Shown here: positions 11,067 through 23,083 of the stretch, piece by piece
How the letters are laid out: every line of letters starts with the position of its first letter
Numbering within the stretch: position 1 is the stretch's first letter
Assembly (NCBI GenBank): GCA_037349315.1
Contig: JBAIAC010000048.1
Coordinates: forward strand, 36,768,501 to 36,832,500
Length of the DNA stretch: 64,000 bases
Direction of reading: 5' to 3'
Source: Chelydra serpentina
Lineage: Eukaryota > Chordata > Testudines > Chelydridae
Program-made: the position numbers and the translations under genes
Notes under the pieces: generated by a model
Databases searched by the model: none
Told to the model about the DNA's origin: nothing
The model's input: the letters and a program-made list of their open reading frames with translations, nothing else

Positions 11067-14000
11067 CTTCAGAAAAAGAAAACTAAACTAATATCTGCAT
11101 CCAATCATGTTACAGATTTCCAGTACTGCATCACTATTCCACCACAACCAACTGAAGCAACAGAATTCACAGGAATAGTACATTCCCCCATATGTTTATA
11201 TGTCAAAATAAAATGATCAAGGACCCTCCTAGCAGATGTATTCTAAGCTGCTGTATACATTGTAATAGGTCTATAGTGCCATATAAATGTACAGTTTGAT
11301 TCTCAGACACAGGGCAGGAATGCTTTGCAAGCTATAAATTAAGTCTGGGGTGGGTGCACAGAACGAGATGTTGACTAGTGCTGGATAGGAATATATCAAC
11401 ATGATGTTTCTGTTGAAAAATATCAGTTTGTCAAAAACAAACTGTGGGGCAGAGTCAGTTTCTATGATTTATTTATTTTTAACTCAAAGGTTTTGGAAAA
11501 AGTTTTGAAATTGTCAAAGATAATAAGCTAATCATAGAAAAGGCTGAAGAATGGAGGGAGAGGTTTGGCTAAAGGCGCTCCTTGCTCTGCATCCCTATCA
11601 GTAGCTCCCCGCTGCCACAGCAGTTTTGTGGGAGGGGCTGGAAAGTTGTACCATGGTCAACTCAGGGCTGTGAGCACAAGCTCCAGCAGCTGGAGGAGGG
11701 AAGCTTCCCTGGCCCTTTGATGTCTCCAGGGCTGCATAGCGCAGAGACTCAATGCCATTGATCTGTGAATCTCATTATGAATAAGAAAGATGAGTGATCT
11801 TAACTAAGGCCCAGATGCTCAGAAGTATTTAGGTTCTTAACCTCCATTGAAATCATGGAAGTTGGTCCAAGTCCTATGAAACTAAATAAGGTATTTAAGT
11901 TGGTTACTTAAAAGAAGCCATTCAAGCAGTGGCCAAGACATGTAAATTAATAATATTAATAATCTTAAATTCAAATTAAATCCCACAACTTCTCTCTGTT
12001 TATCAATATTTGCTTAGGTCTCCTTTCCAGGAATACATAGTCTAAAGAATCTGGGGTTTAACACGAAAAGCTGTTAATACTTAAATTATAATAGAATTTC
12101 AATATTGCATTACAATTAAGAACAAGTTAAATTTAATCCCTTGGCAGTGCTTTGGCAAACTCCAGCTCACCAGTAATGCTGAATTCTCGATGTTGTGATG
12201 ACGTTGCAGAAGCAGTGGTGGGTTGGAAAGTTGCTTCCTGTTGTTGCTGTGTTGTGGTTTTATTGTTCTTAGCTGTCTTGTTTTTTGTTTTCTTGTAGAG
12301 ATGAAATGAATAGTCTAAACTAAGATGAGTGCTGAGAGCTAGTGTGTAAGTGAGCAAGTGTGTGTAACAGTACATAAGGGTAAGGGTATAAGCATAAGAG
12401 TGTGCTTCAGTTCAGAGAAATTTATACACTTTTTCCATGGCCTCGCTGAAGGTGGAAGACAGACCTCTTTCAGGGGTATAACTGGATTGAAATATCAACT
12501 GCTGTCAACTTCCATTGGCTCAACATCTTTACTGGATTGTGCTGGTACCATCTTCAGCTCATGAATATGCAGCACAGTTGTTATTTTTCTTCAGCTTTAT
12601 GGGTATATTGATTTTTGATATTTAAAGTTTTAACTCTCTCTTTTAATTAATTCATTTTCTGAGCTATCCCATCAGTGTTTAATAGGAGCAGAAATTATGT
12701 TTCAAATGAGTCAAAATACTCCTATTTCCTATATAAGAGCTCTTGAAATAGTCGCTCTTAAAATAGTATTCAGGTCTTTCAGGTCTTAAAATAGCCTTTT
12801 TCATTGTAAACTTTGAGCTCTTAAAATAGTCTTTTTAAATATAAAAGATTCTTAAAGAGTATTTAAACGTAAATGGCCAAAGCACTGTCTTTTCTTTGTA
12901 CCATCCTTGGAAAGATTCTTATTTTTCTGAGCTTGATAAGGAGCTGCTTACGCATTGCCAGATAACTAATTTCCCAATTCATATAAATACTTTCTATACT
13001 CAAATGGCTTCTTACATTAGTTATAGCATCAAATGGCTTAGCTATATTTGTACATAAAATATTTTACTTTTCATATAATGATATCAGTCAGTTATTATAT
13101 GAAGGCCCGAATTTAGATATACAATATTTGCAAATATACATGTCAAAATAAGCTTATAGCATATTAAGCATTTGCGGGACAACAAAGGTTTTCATCTTTG
13201 AGTAGAAACATGAGTTAGAAGTAACCAATATCTTCCATAAAACATTTCCCAACCGTACATGAGTCTTCTTGGTTGCTTGCCTTTTGAGCAAACAGTTCCT
13301 ATATTTACAACTTATTTTTTGTACATTCACAATTTGCAATTAAAGACACTTAGCAAATACTCTATACAAGGTCAAAATCCCAATAACTAACATTTATATA
13401 CATCTTCCAAAGGATAATGTAAAAAGAAAATAGTACAGAATGTTAAAACAAAATAGAAGCTATAAAGCTGCATAAAAGAATCTGTGTGAACACACATGAA
13501 GGTAATAAATATGGTTTTACAGGCAAGGCAGTGTCATCCTTTTTGACACTTTGTTCTCACTGTTTTGAGAGAATTCAGACATGTCCTAGGAATTTCCTTA
13601 ATTAGCTTGAACATTTCATTATAAAATTAACCCAAAAACATAAGCATGTGAGCTATCATATTCTCCAAGCATCTTGTGTATGAAAATAACGGTGTCTTAA
13701 AATTCAGTAACAGTGAAGCCAATTACATAATAACCTAAAATTATAATAAATAATAATTGTTTTATTAATAACCTTTTTTGCATCAATACTGAGGTCTCTC
13801 CCCTATTATGTCCTTTACAAATCTTATGCTTCCCCACCTATTTGATATTAAGATGAATGCTAGAAGACCTGGAGGAATACAGCAAGAATAATCCTGAACT
13901 GATTTAAAGTAGATAAGGAATAAATGACAGCCAATAAAGAGAAAGTCTGGTGAAAACGAATGACTTCTCAAAATTATGGTCCAAAACATTTAGGACCCAA

Positions 14001-14892
14001 TTCTGCACTTTGGGCTGTGTGGACATATAATGGAGTGTGGCAGCTGCACGGAGCCAGCTGTGACTTTCTAATACTCAAACGCTAGGATCTGGCAGAATTA
14101 GAGCAGCAGGGAGACTACTCTAACTTCTGCCAAAGGCCTAAAGTCCATAACAGAACTTACACAAGTGGATGAACAAGTATAAGGGAACTCCACTCCACCA
14201 TGAGGCCCAGCCCTGAAATACTGCTCGCATAACCCTTCTCCCTCCTCTTACAGAAGGAGAGGGGAGGCTGGCACAGGAAGTAGCAGAGTTGGGGAATTAC
14301 ATAAGGGGAATTCAACACCAGCTATCTCTAGCCATTTTAAAATCACTTTGTGCTGCTTACAAGGTGCAAAGCGGTCTTAGCAGACTGCAGAATCTGGTCC
14401 CTGGTTAGTCAAATGCTGGTAGAACTGAAGTAGTGACACTAACTTATGTTTAATGGTGAAAGCCAATCAAGCCTATAGTATGCAACACTTGAAATCTTGT
14501 TGAGTTGAGCTTATCGGCATGAGTTGAGCTCATTTGAAGAAAGAAAAATATAAATGGTAAACCTAGAATGAACCAGGGAGGATAAGGCAGGATCTGTTTC
14601 TGCTGGTAGCATAAACAACAAAATCCCTAAATAAAGCAGAGGAAAAGTGAGGAGGAGTATGTGATGGGCGCAGAAAGAAAAAGCCATTTGCATGGTATGG
14701 AGAGACAGACTCCTGGAAAAAGAGGGAAAGAGAACTGTTTTCTAGCCCAAGGTATATTTTCTTAGAAGCCAACCTACCTACACAAATAAATGTTTGAAAC
14801 CTTAGTAGTGACAGATTACCCCTTCTTAATCTGAAAACCCGACATTATTAAATGGACATATTAGCTGTTCTTGCTACTTTCACATAAGCCAT
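11067..14892. other. ANKIB1 intron, nothing firmly recognised
   Basis: This is most of the first part of the intron between exons 8 and 9 of the window, AT-rich with many short open frames of no recognisable family. A stretch at 12722-12850 repeats AGCTCTTAAAATAG-like wording several times, a minor local repetition. Confidence 0.45.
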
Positions 14893-15662
14893 TGTGACAG
14901 GGTCAGGCCAGATGACTACAGGAGAGGAGTGGAAGGTAGATATATTAGCCCCAGATTAAGCAGGTGCCTTTTCCCTGGGTAAAATAACAGGGACTATTCC
15001 AGAACAATCAGGAACCTGCTAGAACCAATTAAGGCAAGCAGGCTAATTAGGACACCTGGAGCCAATTAGGAAGCTACTAGAACCAATTAAGGCAGAGAGG
15101 CTAATCAGGGCACCTGGTTAAAAAAAAGGAAGACCTCCCTTCAGTTAGGGAGAGGCACGTAGGGAGCTGGGAGTGAGAGGACGTGCTGCTGGAGGACGGA
15201 GGAATACAAATGTTATCAGGCATCAGGAAGAAGGTCCTGCGGTGAGGACAAAGAAGGTCATGGGGAAAGTGGCCCAGGGAGTTGGAGTTGTCACACAGCT
15301 GTTACGAAGACACTGTAGACACCTGCGATCCACAGGGCCCTGGGCTGGAACCCGTAGTAGAGGGAGGGCCCGGGTTCCCCCCATTCCCTATTTGACACAA
15401 AAAGAGTTGACCTGGACTGAGAGTCATATCAGAGGGAAAGGTCTCTGGCCTGTCCCCGACCCACTAGGTGGGACAACAGAGACTGCGGGGATTGTTCTTC
15501 TGCCTTTCCCCCATGCTGGCCAGTGACGAGGTTAGCTGAGTGAACGACAGGTTTCAGCCAGTGGCAAAAGTGGCCAAACTGAGGGCTGTCGTGAACCTCT
15601 GAGGCAAGCAAATCCGCCAGAATGCGCAAGACCCACCAAGGCAGAGGAGGAATTTTGTCACA
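14893..15662 (+). mobile_element. Probable solo LTR of an endogenous retrovirus
   Basis: This 770-base block begins TGTGACAGGGTCAGGCC and ends TTTTGTCACA, giving TG...CA ends with a short inverted repeat (TGTGACA/TGTCACA). Inside, an ACCAATTAAGGCA-type motif repeats (15013-15030, 15084-15098), and a TTAAAAAAAAGG near 15119 could serve as a TATA-like element. Flanks CCAT and CTAT are an imperfect short duplication. No retroviral gene adjoins it, so I read it as a solo LTR. Orientation follows the promoter-like order and is tentative. Confidence 0.6.
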
Positions 15663-16417
15663 CTATCCATTGACTAAAAAGCAAGTACTCTAACCTTCTG
15701 CTTTTAGTTCATTTGAAAAAAGTTGTCTGAGATGTATTATAATGTTACATAAAGAGGTTTTGACAGAAAATATTGCTATGCAAAACCTATTTCTTTTTGT
15801 GAAGTACTGAAAACTTGCATCTAATTTTCTGTCTACTGTTACCCCTAAAGTCTTTCTTGGAATTACTGCTCTCCTGGTTTCTCACTCCCATTGAATATGT
15901 TTACATTTTTCCAAGCTGACCTTATTTTGATATTTTCAGCTCACCTTATTTCCCTTTGTATTATTTCTCTATCTTCATTAGTGTTCACAATGCCTCAAAA
16001 TTTAGTATCTTCTGTGAATTAAATACGCTATTCACTTTCTCTTCGAGATCATTAATGAAGAGTGGATAATTCAAAGATCTGTATAGTTTTCCTCTAAGCC
16101 TTTCCTCCTATTTTATTCTTCGTTTACTGCTCGTCATTTCTCTTTTATTGTCCTTCAACCCATGTAACGAGTGTTCACTGCCAAGCCAAAATGGATCTTG
16201 TAAGTAAGATTTAATGAAATTGCATATCAAATACTCTGCTTACATCTTAATACATTAGAGCTTCTTTCTATCTGCCAATGTTGCAATTTGGTTTAGAAGT
16301 TCCACTAGATCCCATGCCTGTGATTTCAGAGGCTTTGTATGTTTGCATTTACAAAATAGACATGTATATACAACTTGAGTTCACTTTCCACCATAAACAA
16401 TATAAACTTCTTTATAC
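15663..16417. other. ANKIB1 intron, nothing recognised
   Basis: AT-rich sequence between the LTR and exon 8 of the window. The stretch at 15830-16160 resembles an old LINE by its wording, but I cannot assign a family. Confidence 0.4.
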
Positions 16418-16548
16418 CTTTGCACACTGCATGTGGTTGCAGCCCTCATTCTTCTGAATTGGAGATTTGCAGTTGGCGCACGATTTGGAGTTAGTTAGTA
16501 ACCATAGGCAATTGGCAGCATCTTCATAAGCCTCACTAACTCCCACAA
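16418..16548 (-). CDS. ANKIB1: ANKIB1 exon 8 of window: RING2 with catalytic cysteine
   Basis: This 131-base exon encodes residues 334-377. The RING2 domain begins with Cys357 and Cys360 (SCANC). The core [10 protein letters not shown] contains Cys370, which aligns with the cysteine that carries the ubiquitin thioester in RBR ligases such as parkin and Ariadne proteins. His372 and Cys375 follow it. All key residues are present, so the ligase should be active. The acceptor is TTCCAAAG and the donor is GTATAA. Confidence 0.97.
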
Positions 16549-16984
16549 CTTTGGAAAAAAAAGTGAAAAAAAAAGAAGTTAAGATTATGTGCATATCAAT
16601 TTTTGTAAAAAGTAGGTTAAGAAGTCTACATGTTTCCCTAATTCTTGACAGTGCACATTAATTTCCTCATAAACCTACAGCATGTTACTAAGTAATGTAA
16701 GGCAAAAATTAAGATACTTTGACAAATACAACATAAGTCAAAGGTCACATCCACACCTCAGTTGGCTAGGGAATGCATCTGTATATTTTATTATGCTTTA
16801 CATTATAATTTATTAAATATACTATAAGATGTTAACACAGTCCAAGACCCATGCTAGGAATTTTAAAAAAAAAATTGTTGATACTTAAGTTTTATACTAG
16901 TTTCTACAGATCACTCCAAACAAGTGCGTGTCCTATGTTATTTTACATTAATAAATAAATAATGGTAATATTATTTGTATCACC

Positions 16985-17085
16985 TACAAGCCCTGGTCAT
17001 GGATCAGGACCCCACTGTACTAGGCATTGTACAAGCAGAATAAAAGACAGTCCCTGCCCCAAAAGTTTATAATCTAAATAGACTT
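16985..17085 (-). repeat. Old LINE/SINE tail (L3/CR1-like)
   Basis: AGCCCTGGTCATGGATCAGG, ACCCCACTGTACTAGGCATT and GACAGTCCCTGCCCCAAAAG mirror the tail at 6160-6352, so this is a reverse-strand copy. Confidence 0.55.
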
Positions 17086-17789
17086 ATTCACTCTTCCCCC
17101 ATTTTTTTAATACATAAGTATCAGCTGCTTCTATTTCTCTAAGATTTCTGGAAATGACTTATGGACATAGCATTAAGAGCCAACCCATGTACAATAGGTA
17201 ATACTTTAGAAAATAAATACTCAGACCTTTGGGACTCTTTTGGGGATTACAAGATTTCCTACCAAGCTCTAGAATACAATTTTGAGAGGTGGAGGGAGGA
17301 AGTTTTTAAATACGTTTTAGCCTCATCTACACTGCCTGACTGAACTGTGTGAAAGCAGCAGTTTTAGCCTAGAGCAGTTTTAAAGCACACTTAATTAAAA
17401 CAACTACAGGCAATACAATACAAATGTAAATTGGGCTAATGGGAGATTATATTTATTAAATTACAATGGAAAGTCCAAAGTAAAAAGAACCAGGAAATAT
17501 CTCATAATAGCATGAAGAGGGAATCTGATATCAAGCAAATTCTATTTTAAAATTCTTAATTAATTTAACAACGATTTTATAATAATAATTAGCATTTACA
17601 TATCACATGATATGTTCTAAATGTTGTAGACACAAGAAGGGCCTAATTCTGATCTCATTTAACATTCGTATAAAATAGGAGAGGCAACAGAGTTACAGCA
17701 ATAAGCCAGCATGAAATCAGAATAAAGTTGTAAACAATTAATCTAATTACACTGATAAAATAACCAATATTTTTAACATTATAAGGATA

Positions 17790-18371
17790 GATTACTGACC
17801 TGTAACCAGAGTTCTTCAAGTGGCCCCTGCACATTCGCATTCTTAGGGCTAGTCTACACTACCTACCTGATTCGGCGGGTAGTGATCGATCCCAGAAGCG
17901 CTCCCCGTCGACAACAGAACTCCAGCTCGGCGAGCGGAGGAAGCGCTGTCGACGGGGGAGCCTGCCTGCTGCCGTGTGGACCGGGGGTAAGTAATTTAAA
18001 AATCGATCTAAGATATTCGACTTCAGCTATGTTATTCACGTAGCTGAAGTTACGTATCTTAGATCGACCCCCCCCACTAGTGTGGACCAGCCCTTTGAAT
18101 GTACTCATGGTGTAGCCAGAAATGGAACCTTCTAGCAGTACCGCACATTGGAATGATTCTTCCTTGGAGTTCTAATTCCAACTCAGCATTGGAGGAGGTG
18201 GTTGATGCACAACCCATTTATAGCTTCGCTCTCCGAATGTACAGAGCCACAAGGGGAAGAAGATACAAGAGCGCTCCAACAGGCACTGCTACTGGAAGCT
18301 TCCTCTGGTCCTCATGGTATCATGGGCACATCCCAAAGTAGGAATGTGCAGAGAGCCACTTGAAGAGCTTA
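17790..18371. mobile_element. DIRS-like terminal remnant, split by a MITE
   Basis: The left part (ACCAGAGTTCTTCAAGTGGC at about 17802, then CCCTGCACATTC) is mirrored at right by GGAATGTGCAGAGAGCCACT and TGAAGAGC near 18342-18369. Similar CTTGAAGAAG wording occurs at the 5' ends of DIRS elements A and B, which suggests inverted terminal repeats of a short DIRS derivative. The interior is non-coding, and a Harbinger-like MITE sits inside at 17846-18093. Confidence 0.5.
17846..18093. mobile_element. PIF/Harbinger-like MITE
   Basis: The ends GGGCTAGTCTACACT and AGTGTGGACCAGCCC are flanked by TTA at left and TTT at right, a slightly decayed 3-base duplication. The interior matches the copy at 7126-7414, including ATTCGGCGGGTAG and the CTTCAGCTA hairpin. 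It interrupts the DIRS-like remnant. Confidence 0.72.
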
Positions 18372-19312
18372 GCTTTACAACAATTATGAAAAAGTCTTGG
18401 ATTTCCAATTCATTCCAGTTGTAAGATGCATTTCCCATATCCAAACCGAAATAATCAAACTGTCAAGGGGGCAGCTCTGTGTGTGTGTGTGCGCGCGTAT
18501 GTGCCTATATTTTTTTATATCTATATCTATATATAAAATCTTGTGACTTTTTAAAAAAAAACAAACAGCTCTGCCATTGAAACTACTCCAAATATTTGGC
18601 ATGGAAATAGTTTTAACTGAGGAAAAGTGCTTTTGAATCTTCTGTCTAAAATAGATCTATCGATCTATCTAGATATAAATATATGAAAAGTCTATTTTTC
18701 CCTACTGTGCTTTTACTCAAAATTGGCTGAAACTCCAACTTACCAAAATAATTCACCTTCTGCCACAGATCAAATAAGGAGCTAGCAAGGAAGCCACTGG
18801 ATCAGGGGAAAGGTCACGGCATTTATGCTGAACTGTTTTTTATATGGGAGTTTGCACTGAATATCTTGAGCAAACAATAAATAGTTCCCAGAAGAAAAGG
18901 CCTGAACAGACTCTAAGCGTGGCATTTAATCCTTCCTGGCCTGGGGAGACAGGTTAGCTATTTACATGGACACTGCTGCTCCTCTTGTAAAACCAGTTTC
19001 TGACTTTACGGTAAATTTACTGAATTAGGATTTTTAAAAAACGTATGTTTTAGGTAACTTTTCCCCCTATAATGTTACCCAAAACAAACCTCTAATCGGT
19101 AGGGCTTGATTTAAGACATGAGCAAGGAAATTCAGAGTTAAAGAAAGGGAAAAAAAAACAGAATTGTACAGTTTTCAGCACCATTTTTTTATTAGACAAT
19201 TTCTACAGGACAAATTATCAAACCTGTTCCTCCCCTCTTTTCACACTGATTTCTTCACTACCATACAGTTCTTATTTCATGCTGTTAAAAACCCCACAAA
19301 AACCACTCTTAC
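18372..19312. other. ANKIB1 intron with simple repeats
   Basis: A GT-rich run is at 18478-18498, an AT/CTATAT run at 18509-18535 and an ATCTATC-type run at 18653-18680. I see nothing else I can name. Confidence 0.5.
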
Positions 19313-19401
19313 GTTCTTCTGGTTTCATTTCTGATATCTTCTGCAGCCAGTTCTTCCATGTTTGGCAGTCACAAGGTTCATGCGCTTCACCAAGACATTC
19401 C
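19313..19401 (-). CDS. ANKIB1: ANKIB1 exon 7 of window: end of IBR domain
   Basis: This 89-base exon encodes residues 304-334, with the last IBR cysteines in [12 protein letters not shown], then the helix [16 protein letters not shown]. The first base completes the split Trp codon and the last base is the start of a Leu codon. The acceptor is TTTTTCAG and the donor is GTAAGA. The preceding intron of about 8.9 kb contains DIRS element A, an endogenous retrovirus fragment and CR1 copy 1. Confidence 0.96.
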
Positions 19402-20483
19402 CTGAAAAATTAAGTCATAAGTACAGTAGGTAATTGTGTAGATTAAATTCTACTTTGGTTCAAATTGAAAAATAATGAAGCCACATTAAAACTCTAATTA
19501 AGAAAGGGAGATTAGGAAACCTACTCAATTACTCTTACTTTAACACACTATTACATTTGCTCACAACCCAAGGTGGAGCTTCATGAAAATTAATGGGAGA
19601 ATTAAGTGAGGCAGGAAAGAAAAATGCTTTTTAATTATGATGGAGAATATCTCAAAAGCAGCTGGTATGTGCTATGTTTTATGGGCTGACCAGTAATTAA
19701 TCTAGGCCCATGTAAGATGGTCATACAAGTTTTGTACAGTGGGTAAAGTTGACCTCATTGCAGATGGACTATGAAAGGCCTTTATTATTCATATTGAAGT
19801 AGTATTCCAAAAGGCCCCAATCAGCATTGAGGCCTTCCTGTGTTAGATACTGTACAAACATATAGTAAGACAAAGTCCCTGCTCCAAAAACCTTTCTGGC
19901 TAAGTATAAGCTTCTAGTTTAAGTGGAGTTTATGTGCTGCACAGAGCCTTGAGTACGCCCTCTACAGCTGGGATGAATTTCACCCAGAATTACTTGTCCG
20001 TGTCCACCGATGATCATTAATCCTTAATAAGAAGGTCGGTGCTTAAGTAAATCCCTATTGCTTTCACGCTCCTCTAATGCTGATTGATTTGGATTTCTTC
20101 CCTTCCCAGAGTCCCTAAATGGAAAGGAGATAATATTGGTTGAAATTATATGGACACATGAGGAGTTAACAGTGGAGCCCTCAAGTTTTTCCAGATTTAC
20201 TACTGCTAGTTTTCAGGATGGTAGTCAGTATACAGCAGCAGATACACGGCTTCCAGATGGTGCTGGGGTGTAGATGTGTCAACACGGATTCCAGAATTGT
20301 CACGACTTGCTCTTTTACTGGAAATACAGCAAAACAGCTCGAGACATCTGCCACGTGAAATACACAAATAGTTTACAAATGGAGTATATTTCCACAGACA
20401 CCTGCTGTATCAAAGAAAATGCAAATTGTTTTTTGAGGATCAAATGGTAAACTACTTCCTGCAATGCAATGTCATAAGCTGAA
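19402..20483. other. ANKIB1 intron, nothing firmly recognised
   Basis: A diverged repeat tail (GTTAGATACTGTACAAACAT and ACAAAGTCCCTGCTCC) at about 19810-19900 resembles the old LINE/SINE tails elsewhere in the window. The rest is unassigned. Confidence 0.45.
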
Positions 20484-21600
20484 TTAATACTCATGATCTC
20501 CCTTGTCCTCATCACAACAGGGAACATGTGAGCAAGAAAAGCTTAAAGAAAACTTGGGCAGGAACACCAGGTACAGCCGCAACTGGACCTTATCCTTGTA
20601 GAATACCGTATAGGGTGGTTCTGATCTCAGACACACTGTGTCTGTGATCTCAGACACACTGCGGGTGGACGTAATCGCCACCAGGAATCACAGGCGCCGA
20701 CTTCCACTGTTCCCGGTGGGTGCTAGACCCCACCCCCGCCCTTGGCCCTGCCCCCATTCCACCCCCTTCTCTTCTCTGCCTCCTCCCCTGAGCGCACCAT
20801 GTCCCCGCTGCTCCCCCTCCCTCCTGGAAAGTCCTAAGCGCTGCCAAACAGCTGTTTGGCGGCAGGAAATGCTAGGAGGTAGGCGGAGGAGTTGGGACGC
20901 AGCGTGCTGTGTGGGAGAGGAGGTGAGGTGGGGCGGGCGGTGAGGGGAGCTTGGCTGACAGTGGGTGCTGAGCACCCACTAATTTTTCCCCGTGGGTGCT
21001 CCAGCCCCGGAGCACCCACGGAGTCAGCACCTATGCCAGGAATGCCACCTTCCAGGGGAGAAGGAGAAGAGAGCTGGAATCCAGAGATTCACAGGGAGGC
21101 CCCATGAGCCTTAACAGCATGAGATTCAAATCCCAGGGAGGGACTGGATCCCAGATGGGAGAGTAAAAACGCTTCAGATCTTTCAGGAACCGGGCTGCCA
21201 TGTCGTAAGTGAAGAACGACCTGCCTTGGAAGGGAGGGTGGAAAGCCAAAATAGCAGCAAGGTGGACACTGACTGATGACAGCGACAAGCCCTGGAGCTT
21301 GAGGTGCAGGAGATAGTCCACAATCACCTGCAGGGAGGCCTGCTCAGCCTGAACGTGCCGATCTGAGGCCCAGTACACAAATCTTTTCCACTTTGCCCCA
21401 TAGGTTGCTCTGGTGGAGGGCTTTCTGTTACCCAGCAAAACCTGTCAAGCATTCCCGCTTGTCCACATTTAGCCATGCTATCAAGTGCAGCACCTCCAGG
21501 TTCAGGTGCAGGAGACTGCTGTGGTTCTGGGACAGCAGGTCTGGCCAGAGAGGGAGCGGCAGCGGCTTGGTTACCGACCAGCAACATGCCAAACCAGTGC
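20484..21600 (-). pseudogene. DIRS tyrosine recombinase, decayed (element A)
   Basis: The frame at 21438-21031 reads STRATYGAKWKRFVYWASDR, a SAM-like N-terminal domain that binds DNA, then VIVDYLLHLKLQGLSLSSVS and a PPWDLNLMLLRL block. After the hAT copy the frame resumes at 20681 with AITSTRSVSEI, the region holding the first catalytic Arg in DIRS recombinases, and continues through YTVFYKDKVQLRL. Upstream of 21438 the frame has several stops. The expected C-terminal His-x-x-Arg and Tyr motifs are not found, so the 3' end is lost. Confidence 0.75.
20689..21035. mobile_element. hAT-type MITE inside the DIRS recombinase
   Basis: It is flanked by a perfect 8-base duplication, CCAGGAAT, at 20681-20688 and 21036-21043. 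The ends (CACAGGCGCCGACTTCC and AGTCAGCACCTATG) are inverted relatives. The interior is GC-rich with GGTGGGTGCT/AGCACCCAC inverted blocks and no transposase. Removing it joins the two recombinase halves in the same reading frame, which dates it after the DIRS insertion. Confidence 0.85.
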
Positions 21601-21869
21601 TGGCGAGATCACTCGGGAGCTACCAAGATGACTCTCACTCTGTCCCGTTTGATTTTCACGAGGACTATGTGGATCACCGGCACTGGTAGGCTCCCAACCA
21701 CAGAAATAGGAAGGCATCCGACAGGGAACCCTGGTCTATCCCCTGGAGCGAACAGAACACGTAGCATTTCCTGTCAGGAGGCGAACAAGTCCACCTGGGG
21801 AGTCCCCCACTTCCGGAAGATTATACTGGCTGCCTCTGGATGAAGTGACCACTTGTGACGAGACGAGAA

Positions 21870-22698
21870 GGTCCTGCTGAGGCAATCCGCTAGTACATTC
21901 TTGGTGCCGGGCAGGTGTGTGGCTACCAGATGAATGGCATGCCGCACAGAAGTGCCAAGGGTTCAGAGCTTCTTAGCAGAGGGCCGAAGACCTTGCTCTA
22001 CCTTGTCTGTTGATGCAATACACTGTGGCGGTACTGTCTGTAAGGAGCTGCACCACCTTGCCCTTCAGGTGAGGGCAAGAAGGCCTGGCAGACCAGGCGA
22101 ACTGATCGGAGCTCCCTGACATTGACGTGGAGGGCCAGATGGTCCCGCAACTAGAGACCCTGGGTGCTCAGGTGGGCTCCCAAGCCCAGGTCTGAAGCAT
22201 TGAAGACCAGGGTTAGTGATGGGAATGGGGTCGCGAAGGGGACTTCCTGAAACACCAACCTGGCGTCCAAAAACCAATACAGGGACAACAGGATGTGATC
22301 CAACACCCTAATCATCCTAATCACCTGGTCTAGCTCGTGTCTGTTGGGGGTGTAAACAGACGCCAGCTCCGCTTGCAGAGACCGGAGGTGGAGCCATGCA
22401 TGACTGACCACACATGTACAGGTGGCCATGTGGCCCAGCAACTGCAGGGAGGTGAGAGCCGTGGTGAGTGGGCAGTTCCTCACACTGGAGATCAAGGCCT
22501 ACGTGGCCTGAAAACGTGCCTCCAGGAGGAAGGTACTAGCTCATGTGGAGTCGAGAACCGCCCCTATGAACTCTATGTGTTGAACCGGCCTTAACGTGGA
22601 TTTTTTTCTCGTTTATCAACAGGCCCAGGTCATGGCAGGTGGTATGTATGTGGCAGGTGGTCTGTACTTGGTTCCGAGACCTGCCCTTAATGAGCCAG
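21870..22698 (-). pseudogene. DIRS reverse transcriptase end and RNase H (element A)
   Basis: From 22698 downward the minus strand encodes the end of the reverse transcriptase (a LLINEKKSTL-like stretch and a HIEFIGAVLDST block), then an RNase H-like domain in the frame at 22495-22151 that ends LTLVFNASDLGLGAHLSTQG, containing the first acidic RNase H position as Asn in FNASD where Asp is usual. Later sequence holds broken RNase H wording. The reverse transcriptase before this point is absent, replaced by the retroviral fragment. Confidence 0.7.
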
Positions 22699-23083
22699 TG
22701 TTAGGTTCTTGGGAGGCTGCAGGCCTACCCAGGGTGCTCTGCAAGGGCGAGGCCACACACACTGAGTTATTGGCTTTATTGAAGGCAAAGTGACACACCC
22801 GCAACGGGGACTCCTGGCATTGCTGTCACGGAGGAGGGGAACCCAGCTCACCGAAGCTCGGCCTGGTGCGGAGTCCAAAGGCGGGGCCGGCCTTATACAA
22901 CTATATAAAAACAACTCATACATAATTAATCAGAGGCTTTCCACAGGCTGTGTCCGCCCCTTGGCTCAAAGCCATACAAAGCAGTTCTAACTAGTTCCAA
23001 ATGGGTGTCCTACAGTGACCGGCCGCCGAGAAAGCGAAAACACCCTAGCTAGGCTGTAACACAGTCTTCCGCGGTTCCCTACA
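22699..23083 (-). mobile_element. LTR of an endogenous retrovirus
   Basis: On the minus strand this 385-base block starts TGTAGGGAACC and ends CCTAACA. It has an AATAAAG polyadenylation signal (minus strand, near 22772), a possible TATA-like ATATAG near 22900, and a purine-rich tract (GAGGGGAGGAA) immediately upstream at 23084-23094, which is the polypurine primer site of a 3' LTR. The env fragment lies directly before it, so this is a 3' LTR. No partner LTR is seen upstream. Confidence 0.8.
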
